DNA from: Streptomyces aidingensis
GTDB lineage: Bacteria > Actinomycetota > Actinomycetes > Streptomycetales > Streptomycetaceae
Length of the DNA: 64,000 bases
Reading direction: 5' to 3'
Assembly (NCBI RefSeq): GCF_900112355.1
Contig: NZ_FOLM01000001.1
Span: 851,276 to 915,275, forward strand
Shown: in pieces, positions 19,696-28,151 of the stretch
How the letters are laid out: each line of letters begins with the position of its first letter
Position numbering within the stretch: position 1 is the stretch's first letter
Notes under the pieces: model-generated
Told to the model about the DNA's origin: nothing
Databases searched by the model: none
What the model saw: the letters and a program-made list of their open reading frames with translations, nothing else
Position numbers and translations under genes: made by a program

Positions 19696-20730
19696 GTGCC
19701 GGAGGAGGTGGGGGGCCAGCCGTTCCCGGACGGCCAGCGGCCCGACGACCACGACCAGGACCAGGACCACGGGGCAGCGGAGGACGCTTTCGCCGCCGTG
19801 GTGTTCGACGAGGCCTTTGTGGCGGCGGCAGCCATCAGAGAGCCCAGCGCCGCCGAGCGGATAGCCAGAGCGCTGCTGGAACGGGCGGCCGAGGAGGCAG
19901 CCGCCGCCGAGGGCGCGGCCGAGGCCGAGGAGCGGGCCGGCCAGTCGGGCTTCTTCCTCGATCCCGGTGACCCGGCCGACCCGGCGGATCCCCCGGTCTT
20001 CCGCCCGCTGGACGGCTCCGGCCGGGGCCGGGGCGAGGCTGACGGCGAGGGGCCGCTGGACTGCGGCCCGGCCTGGATCCCGGACGAGGATCTGGACGCC
20101 CTGGGGCTGCGCGACCTCGCCCCGCCCGGCGGGGCACCCGCCCCCGGACTGGCCGGTCCCTACGACCGCCCGGACCACGTGCGCTTTCTGCCGGATCCGG
20201 CGGACGCCCCGGCGGCCATGGCGGCCACGGCGGGCGGCGGGCACGGCGGCCGGCGCGCCGCCGGGGAACCGCCGCCCGGCCGCCGCCCGGCCCGCTGGCA
20301 GCGGCCGGTGGCCTGTGTGCTGGCCGTGATGATGGGCCTGAGCATGATCGCCATCGCGCTGATCGCGGTGCAGCGGGCCGGTGCCTGGCAGCGCGGCGTG
20401 CCGCAGGAGGTGCCGCCGCCCAGCACCGAGCCCGGGGACACCGGCGCCACCACCGGCACCGGTGAGGAGGCCGCTCCCGGCCCTCGCGTCCCCGGTCCCG
20501 CCGGCCGCGCTCCGGACCGCCAGGACACGGGGGCGGCCGGCGGGGGAAGCGAGGGGGACGCCACCGGCCGGCAGTCGTCCGGCACCCCCGGCACCGGTGA
20601 GGACACCCCGGGCACCGGCGACGGACCCCGGGACCCGGCGGAGCACGCCACCGGGAACGAGACCGGGAACGAGACCGAGACCGAGACCGAGATCGTCGCG
20701 GACGGCCTCGGGCCGTTCCCCGCCCCCTGA
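19696..20730 (+). CDS. single-pass membrane protein with FDExFV motif, first of a pair
   Basis: A 344-residue protein with a long acidic, disordered N-terminal cytosolic part, one transmembrane segment (VACVLAVMMGLSMIAIALIA, about residues 206-226) and a Gly/Thr/Glu-rich external tail ending in a Glu/Thr repeat. Near the N-terminus is VVFDEAFVAAAAIREPSAAE; a clear match, FDESFVRAARLEEYSAQQR, opens the next gene. It resembles the S. coelicolor SCO2584 family, which I recall as linked to the spore-wall machinery. Start at GTG 19696 by the TAGTCT box and the residues MPEEVGGQPFPDGQ; no catalytic motif is visible. Confidence 0.8.
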   Translation: MPEEVGGQPFPDGQRPDDHDQDQDHGAAEDAFAAVVFDEAFVAAAAIREPSAAERIARALLERAAEEAAAAEGAAEAEERAGQSGFFLDPGDPADPADPPVFRPLDGSGRGRGEADGEGPLDCGPAWIPDEDLDALGLRDLAPPGGAPAPGLAGPYDRPDHVRFLPDPADAPAAMAATAGGGHGGRRAAGEPPPGRRPARWQRPVACVLAVMMGLSMIAIALIAVQRAGAWQRGVPQEVPPPSTEPGDTGATTGTGEEAAPGPRVPGPAGRAPDRQDTGAAGGGSEGDATGRQSSGTPGTGEDTPGTGDGPRDPAEHATGNETGNETETETEIVADGLGPFPAP

Positions 20731-20828
20731 GGCGGAGCGGCCGGACAGCACCGGGCCCGCCCCCGCGTCGGCCCGCAACTCCGGCGGCGCGGGCGGGCCC
20801 AGGACTGTCTCCCCTTCGGTTCCCCGCC

Positions 20829-20834
20829 TACGCT
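20829..20834 (+). promoter_or_regulatory. -10 box TACGCT for leaderless transcript
   Basis: TACGCT ends 6 bp before GTG 20841; the GGAAGG between them is too close to act as a ribosome binding site. Confidence 0.5.
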
Positions 20835-20840
20835 GGAAGG

Positions 20841-21893
20841 GTGGCCGGACGTGCGGAACCTCCGGAGGGCTTCCCGGGCGACCTCTCCGGTGGGGACGAG
20901 GAGTTTCGAGCGACCGTCTTCGACGAGTCGTTCGTCCGGGCTGCCCGGCTGGAGGAGTACTCCGCCCAGCAGCGGATCGAGGACCACACCTCACCCGTCC
21001 GGCGGCGCGATCCCGGGCCGGTGCGCTCCCTGCTGGGGTCGCTGCCCACCCAGGGCCTGGCGTTCGCCCTGGTCATCCTGGTGGCCCTGGTCACCGCCGT
21101 CTATCTGGGCAACGCCATGCCCTATGGCGGCGACCGGACCACGGCCGTGCCGCCCCCGCAGATCAGCGTGCTGCCGCTGGCCCCGGACGGCACGGTGCCC
21201 GGCGGCGAGCCGGAGGAGCTCTACGCCGGCTCGCCCGCGGACGCCTTCGGCATCGGCGCGGCCGGTCTGGATCTTCCCGAGGCCCGCGCCACCGAGCACT
21301 ACAGCCAGGGCCAGGTCGCCGATGCCCTGGCCCTGGCCAAGGAATATGTGGTGGCCAGCGGCATCACCCCCGGGGTGCTGACCGGCGCGACCGCCCTGCC
21401 GGTGCGCTCGCTGCTCAGGCCCGGCCAGCAGCGCCAGCTCGACCGCAGCCTGGCCGGCGGCACCGGCCAGGCACCGGCCACCGGCTGGCTGGTGCGCCTC
21501 GACACCTCGGAGGCCGAACCGGCCGGCAGCCCGGTCCGGGTGGACGGCGTCTTCTCGGTCACCGAGGCGGACGGCGCGCTGGAGGTCTCCAGCACCCATC
21601 TGCTGGTCTACGCGGTACGTCCGGCGGCCGACCCCGAGGCGCCCGCCTCGCTGTTCCATGTGCGGCGGGAGCTGCGGATGTCCTTCACCGAGGAGGATCT
21701 GCGCAACCGGACGACGGTGCTGCTCGGCTCGCGGGTGCTGGCCGGTCCGGCGGACTGCGCGGACTCGTCGGCGCGCAGCCTGCGCCCGCTGCTGGCCGGG
21801 GAATCCGCCCGGGACCCGGGCGGGCCGGCCACCGATCCGTTCGATCTGACCGGCGAGGTCAGGCTGTGCGGCGGCACCCTGAGCGCCGGCTGA
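20841..21893 (+). CDS. single-pass membrane protein with FDExFV motif, second of a pair
   Basis: A 350-residue protein: short cytosolic N-terminus with FDESFVRAARLEEYSAQQR, one transmembrane helix (GLAFALVILVALVTAVYLG, about 73-91), then an extracytoplasmic domain of about 250 residues with two late cysteines (CADSSARSL and RLCGGTL) that could form a disulphide. No enzyme motif is seen. Shared N-terminal motif, topology and promoter layout with the preceding gene indicate a related pair that diverged strongly outside the motif. Ends facing the M48 protease, with a bidirectional hairpin between. Confidence 0.82.
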   Translation: MAGRAEPPEGFPGDLSGGDEEFRATVFDESFVRAARLEEYSAQQRIEDHTSPVRRRDPGPVRSLLGSLPTQGLAFALVILVALVTAVYLGNAMPYGGDRTTAVPPPQISVLPLAPDGTVPGGEPEELYAGSPADAFGIGAAGLDLPEARATEHYSQGQVADALALAKEYVVASGITPGVLTGATALPVRSLLRPGQQRQLDRSLAGGTGQAPATGWLVRLDTSEAEPAGSPVRVDGVFSVTEADGALEVSSTHLLVYAVRPAADPEAPASLFHVRRELRMSFTEEDLRNRTTVLLGSRVLAGPADCADSSARSLRPLLAGESARDPGGPATDPFDLTGEVRLCGGTLSAG

Positions 21894-21899
21894 TCCGCA

Positions 21900-21933
21900 C
21901 CGCCCGCCGCAGCGGTACGGCTGCGGCGGGCGG
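21900..21933. terminator. bidirectional terminator hairpin
   Basis: Perfect 14-bp inverted repeat (CCGCCCGCCGCAGC and complement) with loop GGTACG between convergent genes. Confidence 0.85.
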
Positions 21934-22012
21934 CCGGGACCCGCGGTGCCGCGAGCCCCGGCCGCCCGCCGCGGCGCGTCGTCGGCCGGTGTGATCCGGC
22001 CGGCTGCTCTGC

Positions 22013-23173
22013 TCAGCCGTTGCCCGGCGCGGCCCCGCCGCCGTCCGGGCCGGTGCCGCCGGAGGCGGGGCCGGAGCCGGAGCCCGGCCGGGGCCGGCCC
22101 ACATTGCTGGCGAAGTCCCGGATCCGGCCGCCCAGGTCACCGGCTCCGCCCGCCACATCGTTGATCAGCTTCATCAGCGGGTCCTTGCTGGTCTTCACCG
22201 AGTCGGTGTAGTGCGCGGCGGAGTCCCGCACCGACTCCGAGACCGAGGCCTCGCCGTCCGAGTCGCGCCGGATGTAGTGGCCCTCCATCAGCCGCTGGTA
22301 GTCCCGGCTCCTGGCCCACTTGTTGAGCTCCGCGGCGCGCACGGCGGCGAACGGGTGGCTGCGCGGCAGCACATTGAGGATCTTCAGCACCGAGTCGCGC
22401 AGATCGCCGCCCGCCTCGTACTCCTCGGCCTGCTCCAGGAACGCGTCCACGTTCATCTGATGCAGGTGGTTGCCGCCGGCCAGCTTCATCAGCCCGCGCA
22501 TGGAGGCCTGGAGATCCTGGCCCACCAGCAGTCCGGCCCGGTCCGCGGACAGCTCCGACTTGCGGAACCACTCCCGCAGCGCGGTCACGATCGCCATGAT
22601 CGCCATGCTGCCCAGCGGAATCCAGGCCACCCGGACCGCCAGGCTGGTCAGGAACAGCAGTATGGTCCGGTAGACCGCGTGGCCGGAGAGGGCGTGGCCG
22701 ACCTCGTGGCCGACGACCGCCCGCATCTCCTCCTCGTCCAGCAGCTCCACCAGGCCGGTGGTCACCACGATCACCGGCCGGTCCAGCCCGATGCACATGG
22801 CATTGGGCTTGGGGTCCTGCGAGACGAACATCGGCGGGACCTTGTCCAGGTCCAGGATGTGGCAGGCGTCCAGCAGCATGTGATGCAGATGGGGGAACTG
22901 CCGTTCGCTCACCCGCACCGAGTCGGACAGGAACAGCAGCCGCAGGCTGCGCTCCGGAAGCATCGCGCTCAGCGCCTTGAAGACCGTGTCGAAACCGGTG
23001 AGCTTGCGCAGCGCCACCAGCGCCGAGCGGTCCGCCGGGTGCTCGTAGGCCCGCGAGGAGATGCCGGGGAAACGGCGGCGCCCGCGGCCCGGCAGATTCT
23101 CTCCGCCCGCGCCCGCGCTCTCGTCCGGTGCGGGACCGGCCTTGCCACCTGTGTCCTCCGTGCCGTCGCTCAT
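22013..23173 (-). CDS. M48 family metallopeptidase (HtpX-like)
   Basis: A 386-residue membrane-associated zinc protease. The HExxH motif is seen as VVGHEVGHALSGHAVYRT (about residues 152-170), with the third ligand Glu likely in KSELSADRAGLL; hydrophobic segments TILLFLTSLAVRVAWIPLG and MAIMAIVTAL flank it. The N-terminal 50 residues are Gly/Arg-rich, and the C-terminal tail is disordered. ATG 23173 is chosen because AGGAGGGGG lies upstream. HtpX-type proteases degrade damaged membrane proteins; the substrate here is unknown. Confidence 0.92.
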   Translation of the reverse strand: MSDGTEDTGGKAGPAPDESAGAGGENLPGRGRRRFPGISSRAYEHPADRSALVALRKLTGFDTVFKALSAMLPERSLRLLFLSDSVRVSERQFPHLHHMLLDACHILDLDKVPPMFVSQDPKPNAMCIGLDRPVIVVTTGLVELLDEEEMRAVVGHEVGHALSGHAVYRTILLFLTSLAVRVAWIPLGSMAIMAIVTALREWFRKSELSADRAGLLVGQDLQASMRGLMKLAGGNHLHQMNVDAFLEQAEEYEAGGDLRDSVLKILNVLPRSHPFAAVRAAELNKWARSRDYQRLMEGHYIRRDSDGEASVSESVRDSAAHYTDSVKTSKDPLMKLINDVAGGAGDLGGRIRDFASNVGRPRPGSGSGPASGGTGPDGGGAAPGNG

Positions 23174-23352
23174 GAGACCCCCTCCTGGTCGGCATCGCGG
23201 TGTCTCCGCAGGGCTCAACGCACCGGCCGCCGGGAGCGTCCCCGGAATCCGCCGCGGAATTGCCGAGCGGTGGGGGGCGTCCGGTCCGGCGGTCCGGCCC
23301 GCTTACGATGACCCTACGTTTCCACATGCCCTCGTCCCTGGATAGGTCCCGC

Positions 23353-23511
23353 ATGTACCTCAGCAGTGTCACCACCGCCCTCACCACGCTGGCCGAAAGC
23401 GAGGGCGGCGAGCACGGGTCCACCCTGAACGCCTACGCCATCGGAGCCGGCGCGCTGGGCGCGCTGCTCCTGCTGCTGTGGATCACCACCCGGCTCAACC
23501 GCGACCGCTGA
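23353..23511 (+). CDS. small single-pass membrane protein upstream of nadD
   Basis: A 52-residue protein starting MYLSSVTTALTTLAESEGGE, then a transmembrane segment (YAIGAGALGALLLLLWITT) and a short basic end RLNRDR. It matches a small conserved protein found next to nadD in streptomycetes (memory). ATG 23353 is the best start; the frame upstream is Pro/Ser-rich noise. Gap to nadD is 41 bp. Confidence 0.75.
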   Translation: MYLSSVTTALTTLAESEGGEHGSTLNAYAIGAGALGALLLLLWITTRLNRDR

Positions 23512-23540
23512 CCGGGGCACCCATTTCCGCCCCGACCGGT

Positions 23541-23546
23541 TAGGGT
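23541..23546 (+). promoter_or_regulatory. -10 box TAGGGT of nadD
   Basis: TAGGGT ends 6 bp before the nadD ATG, with no room for a ribosome binding site: probable leaderless transcript. Confidence 0.5.
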
Positions 23547-23552
23547 CGGCCC

Positions 23553-24176
23553 ATGGGAGAGCAGATACGGACCGGCAAACGCCGGCTCGGTGTGATGGGC
23601 GGCACCTTCGATCCCGTCCACCACGGGCATCTGGTCGCCGCCAGTGAGGTCGCCCACCGCTTCGGCCTCGACGAAGTGGTCTTCGTGCCCACGGGCCAGC
23701 CCTGGCAGAAGAGCCACAAGGAGGTCTCCGCCGCCGAGGACCGTTATCTGATGACGGTCATCGCCACCGCCGAGAACCCGCAGTTCTCGGTGAGCCGGAT
23801 CGACATCGACCGGCCGGGCGCCACGTACACCAGCGACACCCTGCGGGAGCTGCGGGCGCTCAATCCGGAGGCGGAGCTGTTCTTCATCACCGGTGCGGAC
23901 GCTCTGGCACAGATTCTGAGCTGGCGCAATGCGGATGAGCTGTTCTCCCTGGCGCACTTCATCGGCGTGACCCGGCCGGGGCACCCGCTGGCCGATCCCG
24001 GGCTGCCGGGCGGCAAGGCGTCCCTGATCGAGGTGCCGGCCCTCGCCATTTCCTCCAGCGACTGCCGGGAACGGGTTTCCCGCGGCGACCCGGTCTGGTA
24101 TCTGGTGCCGGACGGAGTGGTGCGCTACATCAGCAAGCGCGGGCTCTACCGGACCCCGGACGGGCCACAGAGCTGA
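23553..24176 (+). CDS. nadD: Nicotinate-nucleotide adenylyltransferase
   Basis: Adenylates nicotinate mononucleotide in NAD synthesis. The 207-residue protein has the nucleotidyltransferase signature [20 protein letters not shown] near the N-terminus and the [10 protein letters not shown] motif (the ISxxxxR pattern) near the C-terminus, with [10 protein letters not shown] between. The order nadD, LCP protein, rsfS, phosphatase is common in actinobacteria, and the spacing suggests one operon. Confidence 0.96.
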   Translation: MGEQIRTGKRRLGVMGGTFDPVHHGHLVAASEVAHRFGLDEVVFVPTGQPWQKSHKEVSAAEDRYLMTVIATAENPQFSVSRIDIDRPGATYTSDTLRELRALNPEAELFFITGADALAQILSWRNADELFSLAHFIGVTRPGHPLADPGLPGGKASLIEVPALAISSSDCRERVSRGDPVWYLVPDGVVRYISKRGLYRTPDGPQS

Positions 24177-24197
24177 CAGGGGTTGAAGGGCGGACTG

Positions 24198-26117
24198 GTG
24201 AACGACCGACAGCATCCGTACGGACAGGTGTACGGCTACGACGAGTACGGGCGCCCCCTCTACCAGCCCCCGTCCGGACAGCAGCCGCAGCCCGGCTACG
24301 GAACCCACGACACCTACGGCGGTCAGCAGCCGGACGGCTACCCCGCGGGCGGCTACGACGGCACCGGTTATGACAGCACCGGCTACGAAGGCACCGGTTA
24401 TGACAGCACCGGTTACGACAGCACCGGCTACGGATACGGATACGGCGGACCGGCGCAGGGGCACGCGCAGCCGCCGGACCACGGGCAGGGCTACGGCTAC
24501 GACCCGTATGCCACCGGACACGTCCAGGACGCGCCGCCCTACCCGCAGCAGCCGGGCCCCGGCCTCCCCCCGGCCCCCGACGGGCAGAGCGGCCCCCACC
24601 AGCAGCCCGGTACCGGCTCCGTCCCCGGCACCGGATACGGCCACGGCTATGACTTCGGCACCGGCGGACAGCCGGCCGTCCCCGGCTACGCCACCGGGCC
24701 GCAGGCCCCCGCCCGGGACCACGACACCGGCCCGCGGCCGGCCGCCGCAGCCGCTCCCGCGGGCCCCGGGGTTCCCGGCCCGCGCCGCCCCGCCGAGGGC
24801 GCCACCCGGGACGGCGGCCGGGAGTACCAGACGGAGCAGTTCTCCTTCGTCGACGAGGAGAACACCGAGACCGAGGACGTCATCGACTGGCTGGAGTTCA
24901 GCGAGAGCCGCAGCGAGCGCCGGGAGGAGGCCAGACGCCGCGCGGTGGGCCGCCGCAAGCTGCTGGCCGTGTTCGCCGTGCTGGCCCTGCTGGGTGCCAC
25001 CGGGTTTCTCTGGATGACCGACCGGCTGCCCTTCGTGCCCGGATCCAGCGGCGAGGAGACCGCCGGGCCCGGCGCCGAGTCCCGGGATGTGATCATCGTG
25101 CATCTGCGGGAGACCGGCGGCGACACCGCCTCCACCATGCTGCTGGTGGCCAACGAGACCAGCGGCGAGGCCACCACCCTGCTGCTCCCCAACGAACTGG
25201 TGATCACCCCGGACGGCGGCACCACCACCCTGGGCCAGGCCGTGGTGGACGAGGGCGCCGCCTCGGTCCGCGAGGCGGTCGGCCTCCTGCTCGGCGCGGA
25301 CATCAAGGGCACCTGGCGCCTGGACACCCCGTTCCTGGAGGTGCTGGTCGATCTGCTCGGCGGCGTCGCCGTGGACACCGACACCGAGATTCCCGGCGAG
25401 GACGGCGAAGCGCTGGTCACCGCGGGCGAGGACACCCTGCTCGCCGGGCGGGCCGCGATCGCCTACGCCGTGCACCGCGCGCCGGAGGAGCCGCAGAGCG
25501 CCCAGCTCGAACGCTTCGGCCAGGTCATGGCGGCGGTGCTGGCCAAGATGCCGACCACCGCGCAGGCGGCCACCACGGTGGTGCAGAACCTGGGCCAGAT
25601 AGCCGACCCCTCGCTGCCCGAGGGGGAGCTGGGCGCCAGCCTGGCGCTGCTGGGCAGCCACGCCCAGGAGAGCGCACACACCACCGAGCTGCTGCCGGTG
25701 GAGAGCGACGGCACCATCAGCGACGAAACCGCCAACGGGGTGGTGCAGGACGTGCTGGGCGGCACGGTCACCAACTCCGATCCGGGCGCCGCGCCGCGGA
25801 TCGCGGTCCGGGACGCCAGCGGGGTGGCGGGCTCCGCGGAAGCCGCCCGGATCGTGCTGATCAACGGCGGCTACACGGTGGTGGACGCCAAGCCGGCGGA
25901 CCGGACGGCGGCCGAGTCCGAGGTGCGCTACGCCGACGAGGCCCGCAAGGAGGCGGCCGTCGAGGTCGCCAAGACGTTCGGGCTGCCGGCCGAGGCCGCC
26001 GTGCAGGGCGAGGTCCCGGCCACCGCCGATGTGGTGGTGCTGCTCGGCGAGGACTTCGCCGAGGATGCGGCCGAGGAGGCGGCCGAGGAGGCGGCCGGGG
26101 AGAGCGCGCAGGAGTGA
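24198..26117 (+). CDS. LytR-CpsA-Psr-like membrane protein with LytR C-terminal domain
   Basis: A 639-residue protein. Residues 1-210 are a Gly/Tyr/Pro-rich cytosolic region with a five-residue repeat (GYDST/GYEGT); one transmembrane helix lies at about 253-272 (LLAVFAVLALLGATGFLWM); an LCP-like domain follows (about 295-460) and a LytR_C domain (about 535-625, IAVRDASGVAGSAEAARIVL). LCP enzymes attach glycopolymers to peptidoglycan. The usual arginine-containing I-P-R-D motif is replaced here by LLLPNELV, so activity is uncertain. In S. coelicolor an LCP protein encoded near nadD (PdtA) attaches polydiglycosylphosphate, by my recollection. Start GTG 24198 with AGGGCGGA upstream. Confidence 0.82.
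   Translation: MNDRQHPYGQVYGYDEYGRPLYQPPSGQQPQPGYGTHDTYGGQQPDGYPAGGYDGTGYDSTGYEGTGYDSTGYDSTGYGYGYGGPAQGHAQPPDHGQGYGYDPYATGHVQDAPPYPQQPGPGLPPAPDGQSGPHQQPGTGSVPGTGYGHGYDFGTGGQPAVPGYATGPQAPARDHDTGPRPAAAAAPAGPGVPGPRRPAEGATRDGGREYQTEQFSFVDEENTETEDVIDWLEFSESRSERREEARRRAVGRRKLLAVFAVLALLGATGFLWMTDRLPFVPGSSGEETAGPGAESRDVIIVHLRETGGDTASTMLLVANETSGEATTLLLPNELVITPDGGTTTLGQAVVDEGAASVREAVGLLLGADIKGTWRLDTPFLEVLVDLLGGVAVDTDTEIPGEDGEALVTAGEDTLLAGRAAIAYAVHRAPEEPQSAQLERFGQVMAAVLAKMPTTAQAATTVVQNLGQIADPSLPEGELGASLALLGSHAQESAHTTELLPVESDGTISDETANGVVQDVLGGTVTNSDPGAAPRIAVRDASGVAGSAEAARIVLINGGYTVVDAKPADRTAAESEVRYADEARKEAAVEVAKTFGLPAEAAVQGEVPATADVVVLLGEDFAEDAAEEAAEEAAGESAQE
24360..24431 (+). repeat. 15-bp tandem repeat in the LCP gene
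   Basis: Units of the type GGTTATGACAGCACC recur in tandem about five times with small changes, encoding GYDST/GYEGT. Copy number is likely to vary between strains. Confidence 0.7.
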
Positions 26118-26243
26118 GCGGACCGGCCGGCGCGGGCGCGGCGAAAACCGCGTGCGCCGGGGTACCCGTCCCGGGAAGCTGCTCCATGCGGGTTCATGAG
26201 ACCCTGGAACGCGGTATCCCCGAGCGAGGGAGAAAGCTGCATC

Positions 26244-26678
26244 TTGACCGCCACCGAACGCGCCACCGAGATGATCACGGTCGCCGCCCAGGCCGCGGCC
26301 GACAAGCTGGCGCACGACATCATCGCGTACGACGTCAGCGACGTGCTCTCCATCACCGACGCCTTCCTCATCGCCTCGGCGCCCAACGACCGACAGGTCC
26401 GGTCGATCGTGGACGGGGTCGAGGAAGAACTCTCCCGGCGCCTGGGCGCCAAGCCGGTGCGCCGCGAGGGCGAGCGCGAGGGCCGCTGGGTGCTGCTCGA
26501 CTACGTGGACATCGTGGTGCATGTGCAGCACTCCGAGGAGCGGACCTACTACGCCCTGGAGCGGCTCTGGAAGGACTGCCCGGAACTGCCCCTGCCCGAG
26601 GACGCCCGGCGCACCCGCGGCGCCTCCGCCGAGCAGGCCGAGGCCGGGGCCGGCAGGCCGGGCGGTGAGTTCCGCTGA
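26244..26678 (+). CDS. rsfS: Ribosome silencing factor RsfS
   Basis: Binds ribosomal protein uL14 and blocks subunit joining when nutrients are low. The 144-residue protein has the family signature DVSDVLSITDAFLIASAPND, then GRWVLLDYVDIVVHVQH and YYALERLWKDCP. TTG 26244 is the likely start: it gives the typical MTATERATEMITVAAQAAAD N-terminus and has AGGGAGAAAG upstream. Its stop overlaps the start of the next gene. Confidence 0.94.
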   Translation: MTATERATEMITVAAQAAADKLAHDIIAYDVSDVLSITDAFLIASAPNDRQVRSIVDGVEEELSRRLGAKPVRREGEREGRWVLLDYVDIVVHVQHSEERTYYALERLWKDCPELPLPEDARRTRGASAEQAEAGAGRPGGEFR

Positions 26679-27331
26679 GCGGGCCGGCGGGCGGCGGCCG
26701 GGGCCGCCGGATCGTGCTGTGGCGGCACGGCCAGACCGCGTGGAACGTGGAGAACCGCTTCCAGGGCAGCACCGACATCGACCTGACCGCGGAGGGCGTG
26801 GCCCAGGCACGTCGCTCGGCACAGATGCTGGCCCGGCTCCGGCCGGACGCGATCATCGCCTCCGACCTGCGACGCGCCCGGGACACCGCGGCCGAGCTGG
26901 CCACGCTGACCGGCGTCGAGGCGCAGCACTACACCGAGCTGCGGGAGACCTACGCCGGTGTCTGGCAGGGCCTGACGCACGACGAGATCATGGCCCGGTA
27001 CGGCGAGGAGTACGCCGCCTGGAAGCGCGGCGAGCCGGTGCGGCGCGGCGGCGGCGAGCTGGAGACCGAGGTGGCGGAGCGGGCGGCGCCATGCGTGGAG
27101 CGCTCGGTGGAGAAGCTGCCGGACAACGGTGTGCTGGTGGTGGTCAGCCACGGCGGCACCATCCGGACCACCATCGGCCGGCTGATCGGGCTGGACCCGG
27201 GGAGCTGGGAGGCGCTGGGCGGGCTGTCCAACTGCTGCTGGTCGGTGCTGGGCTGGAGCGTGCGCGGCTGGCGTCTGCTGGAGCACAACGCCAGCAGTCT
27301 CCCGGCCCCCGTCATCGGCGACGACACCTGA
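26675..27331 (+). CDS. Histidine phosphatase family protein (phosphoglycerate mutase-like)
   Basis: A 218-residue branch-1 histidine phosphatase. The catalytic RHG motif is in LWRHGQTAWNVENRFQGST, the second histidine in VVSHGGTIRTTIG, with the conserved SDLRRARDTA arginine. The first standard codon is GTG 26714, but that removes residues R-R-I-V of the first beta strand. CTG 26675 overlaps the rsfS stop as CTGA, has GGTGAG six bases upstream, and yields MSGPAGGGRGRRIVLWRHG, so I use it. Substrate unknown; in this operon position these enzymes are annotated as phosphoglycerate mutase-like. Confidence 0.85.
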   Translation: MSGPAGGGRGRRIVLWRHGQTAWNVENRFQGSTDIDLTAEGVAQARRSAQMLARLRPDAIIASDLRRARDTAAELATLTGVEAQHYTELRETYAGVWQGLTHDEIMARYGEEYAAWKRGEPVRRGGGELETEVAERAAPCVERSVEKLPDNGVLVVVSHGGTIRTTIGRLIGLDPGSWEALGGLSNCCWSVLGWSVRGWRLLEHNASSLPAPVIGDDT

Positions 27332-27398
27332 TTCTCCTTGGCTCACCCCGGGTGGGCCGGAAGAGTTCACCCGTGCGGTGAACCGCCTGGGTATCGAT

Positions 27399-27424
27399 CC
27401 CGTCTCCCTTGACAGGGAGGCGGG
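27399..27424 (+). terminator. terminator of the nadD-rsfS operon
   Basis: An 11-bp stem (CCCGTCTCCCT with AGGGAGGCGGG, one U-G pair), loop TGAC, followed by ATTTCT. A second, perfect 7-bp inverted repeat GTTCACC-N5-GGTGAAC lies just before it at 27365-27383. Confidence 0.75.
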
Positions 27425-27616
27425 ATTTCTCGCTTATCTGAAGGGTATGGGCCGTGGCAGAATCGAATCCGCCGGACCGGGGTCCGGGGCCGAGCCGCAG
27501 CACCGTGGACGTCCCCTGCCGTGCCCTGTGCGGGGTCGGCCGGCGGTGACGCTCCTGTGACGACGGAGGATGTCCACGTGCGCTACGCCCGCGACCGAGG
27601 CCGGAGCTGATTGCGC

Positions 27617-27850
27617 ATGGGTGCTCACAGCCGGAAATGCGACTGGTGTGGCAGCGGTACCCCGATCGTGCGCGATCTGGAGCCGGTGAACCCGTCGTAC
27701 CAGTACTGGTGCGTGGAGTGCGCGCGGGCGCTGATCATAAAAGGCGACCCGATCGAGGTGTACCGGGAACTGGAGGGGGAGCCCATCTACGGGCGCCTGC
27801 TGGAGGAGCACTGCACCCTGAAACGCTTCTACACCTTTGCCAGCGCCTGA
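27617..27850 (+). CDS. conserved zinc-ribbon protein
   Basis: A 77-residue protein with a four-cysteine zinc ribbon: C-D-W-C near residue 8 and W-C-V-E-C near 31. The remainder, ARALIIKGDPIEVYRELEGE and a basic C-terminus LLEEHCTLKRFYTFASA, matches a small family of actinobacterial proteins of unknown function. ATG 27617 is preferred; TTG 27611 is in frame and closer to the GGAG at 27603. It lies alone between the nadD operon terminator and the tRNA genes. Confidence 0.85.
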   Translation: MGAHSRKCDWCGSGTPIVRDLEPVNPSYQYWCVECARALIIKGDPIEVYRELEGEPIYGRLLEEHCTLKRFYTFASA

Positions 27851-27907
27851 GCCCGGGCCGCACCGGTTGTGCCGGTGCGACGGCGGCCGGCTCCGGCGGG
27901 AACCGAT

Positions 27908-27938
27908 TTGGCATCGCACCCCGGCGGCCGTGTACAGT
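27908..27938 (+). promoter_or_regulatory. putative tRNA promoter
   Basis: TTGGCA (27908-27913) and TACAGT (27933-27938) are separated by 19 bp, about 37 bp before the first tRNA-Ala. Confidence 0.45.
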
Positions 27939-27974
27939 AGGCGTCGCCGCGCGGGAGACCGCAGGAAAAGCTCA

Positions 27975-28047
<73 letters not shown>

Positions 28048-28078
28048 CGGGTCTCCCGTCGCAGCGGCTTCCCATCAT

Positions 28079-28151
<73 letters not shown>

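Noticed and set aside
22137..23423. Overlapping 428-codon minus frame opposite the small nadD-linked gene
   Set aside because: Frame-shifted shadow of the M48 protease; the HExxH-bearing frame is the real one.
27365..27383. GTTCACC-N5-GGTGAAC as a PhoP box
   Set aside because: One unit matches the GTTCA core but the second is inverted, whereas PhoP sites are direct repeats; it lies next to the operon terminator and is better read as hairpin DNA.
27378..27560. 60-codon ORF between the phosphatase and the zinc-ribbon gene
   Set aside because: It reads through the terminator hairpin, lacks a ribosome binding site and has no recognisable protein features.
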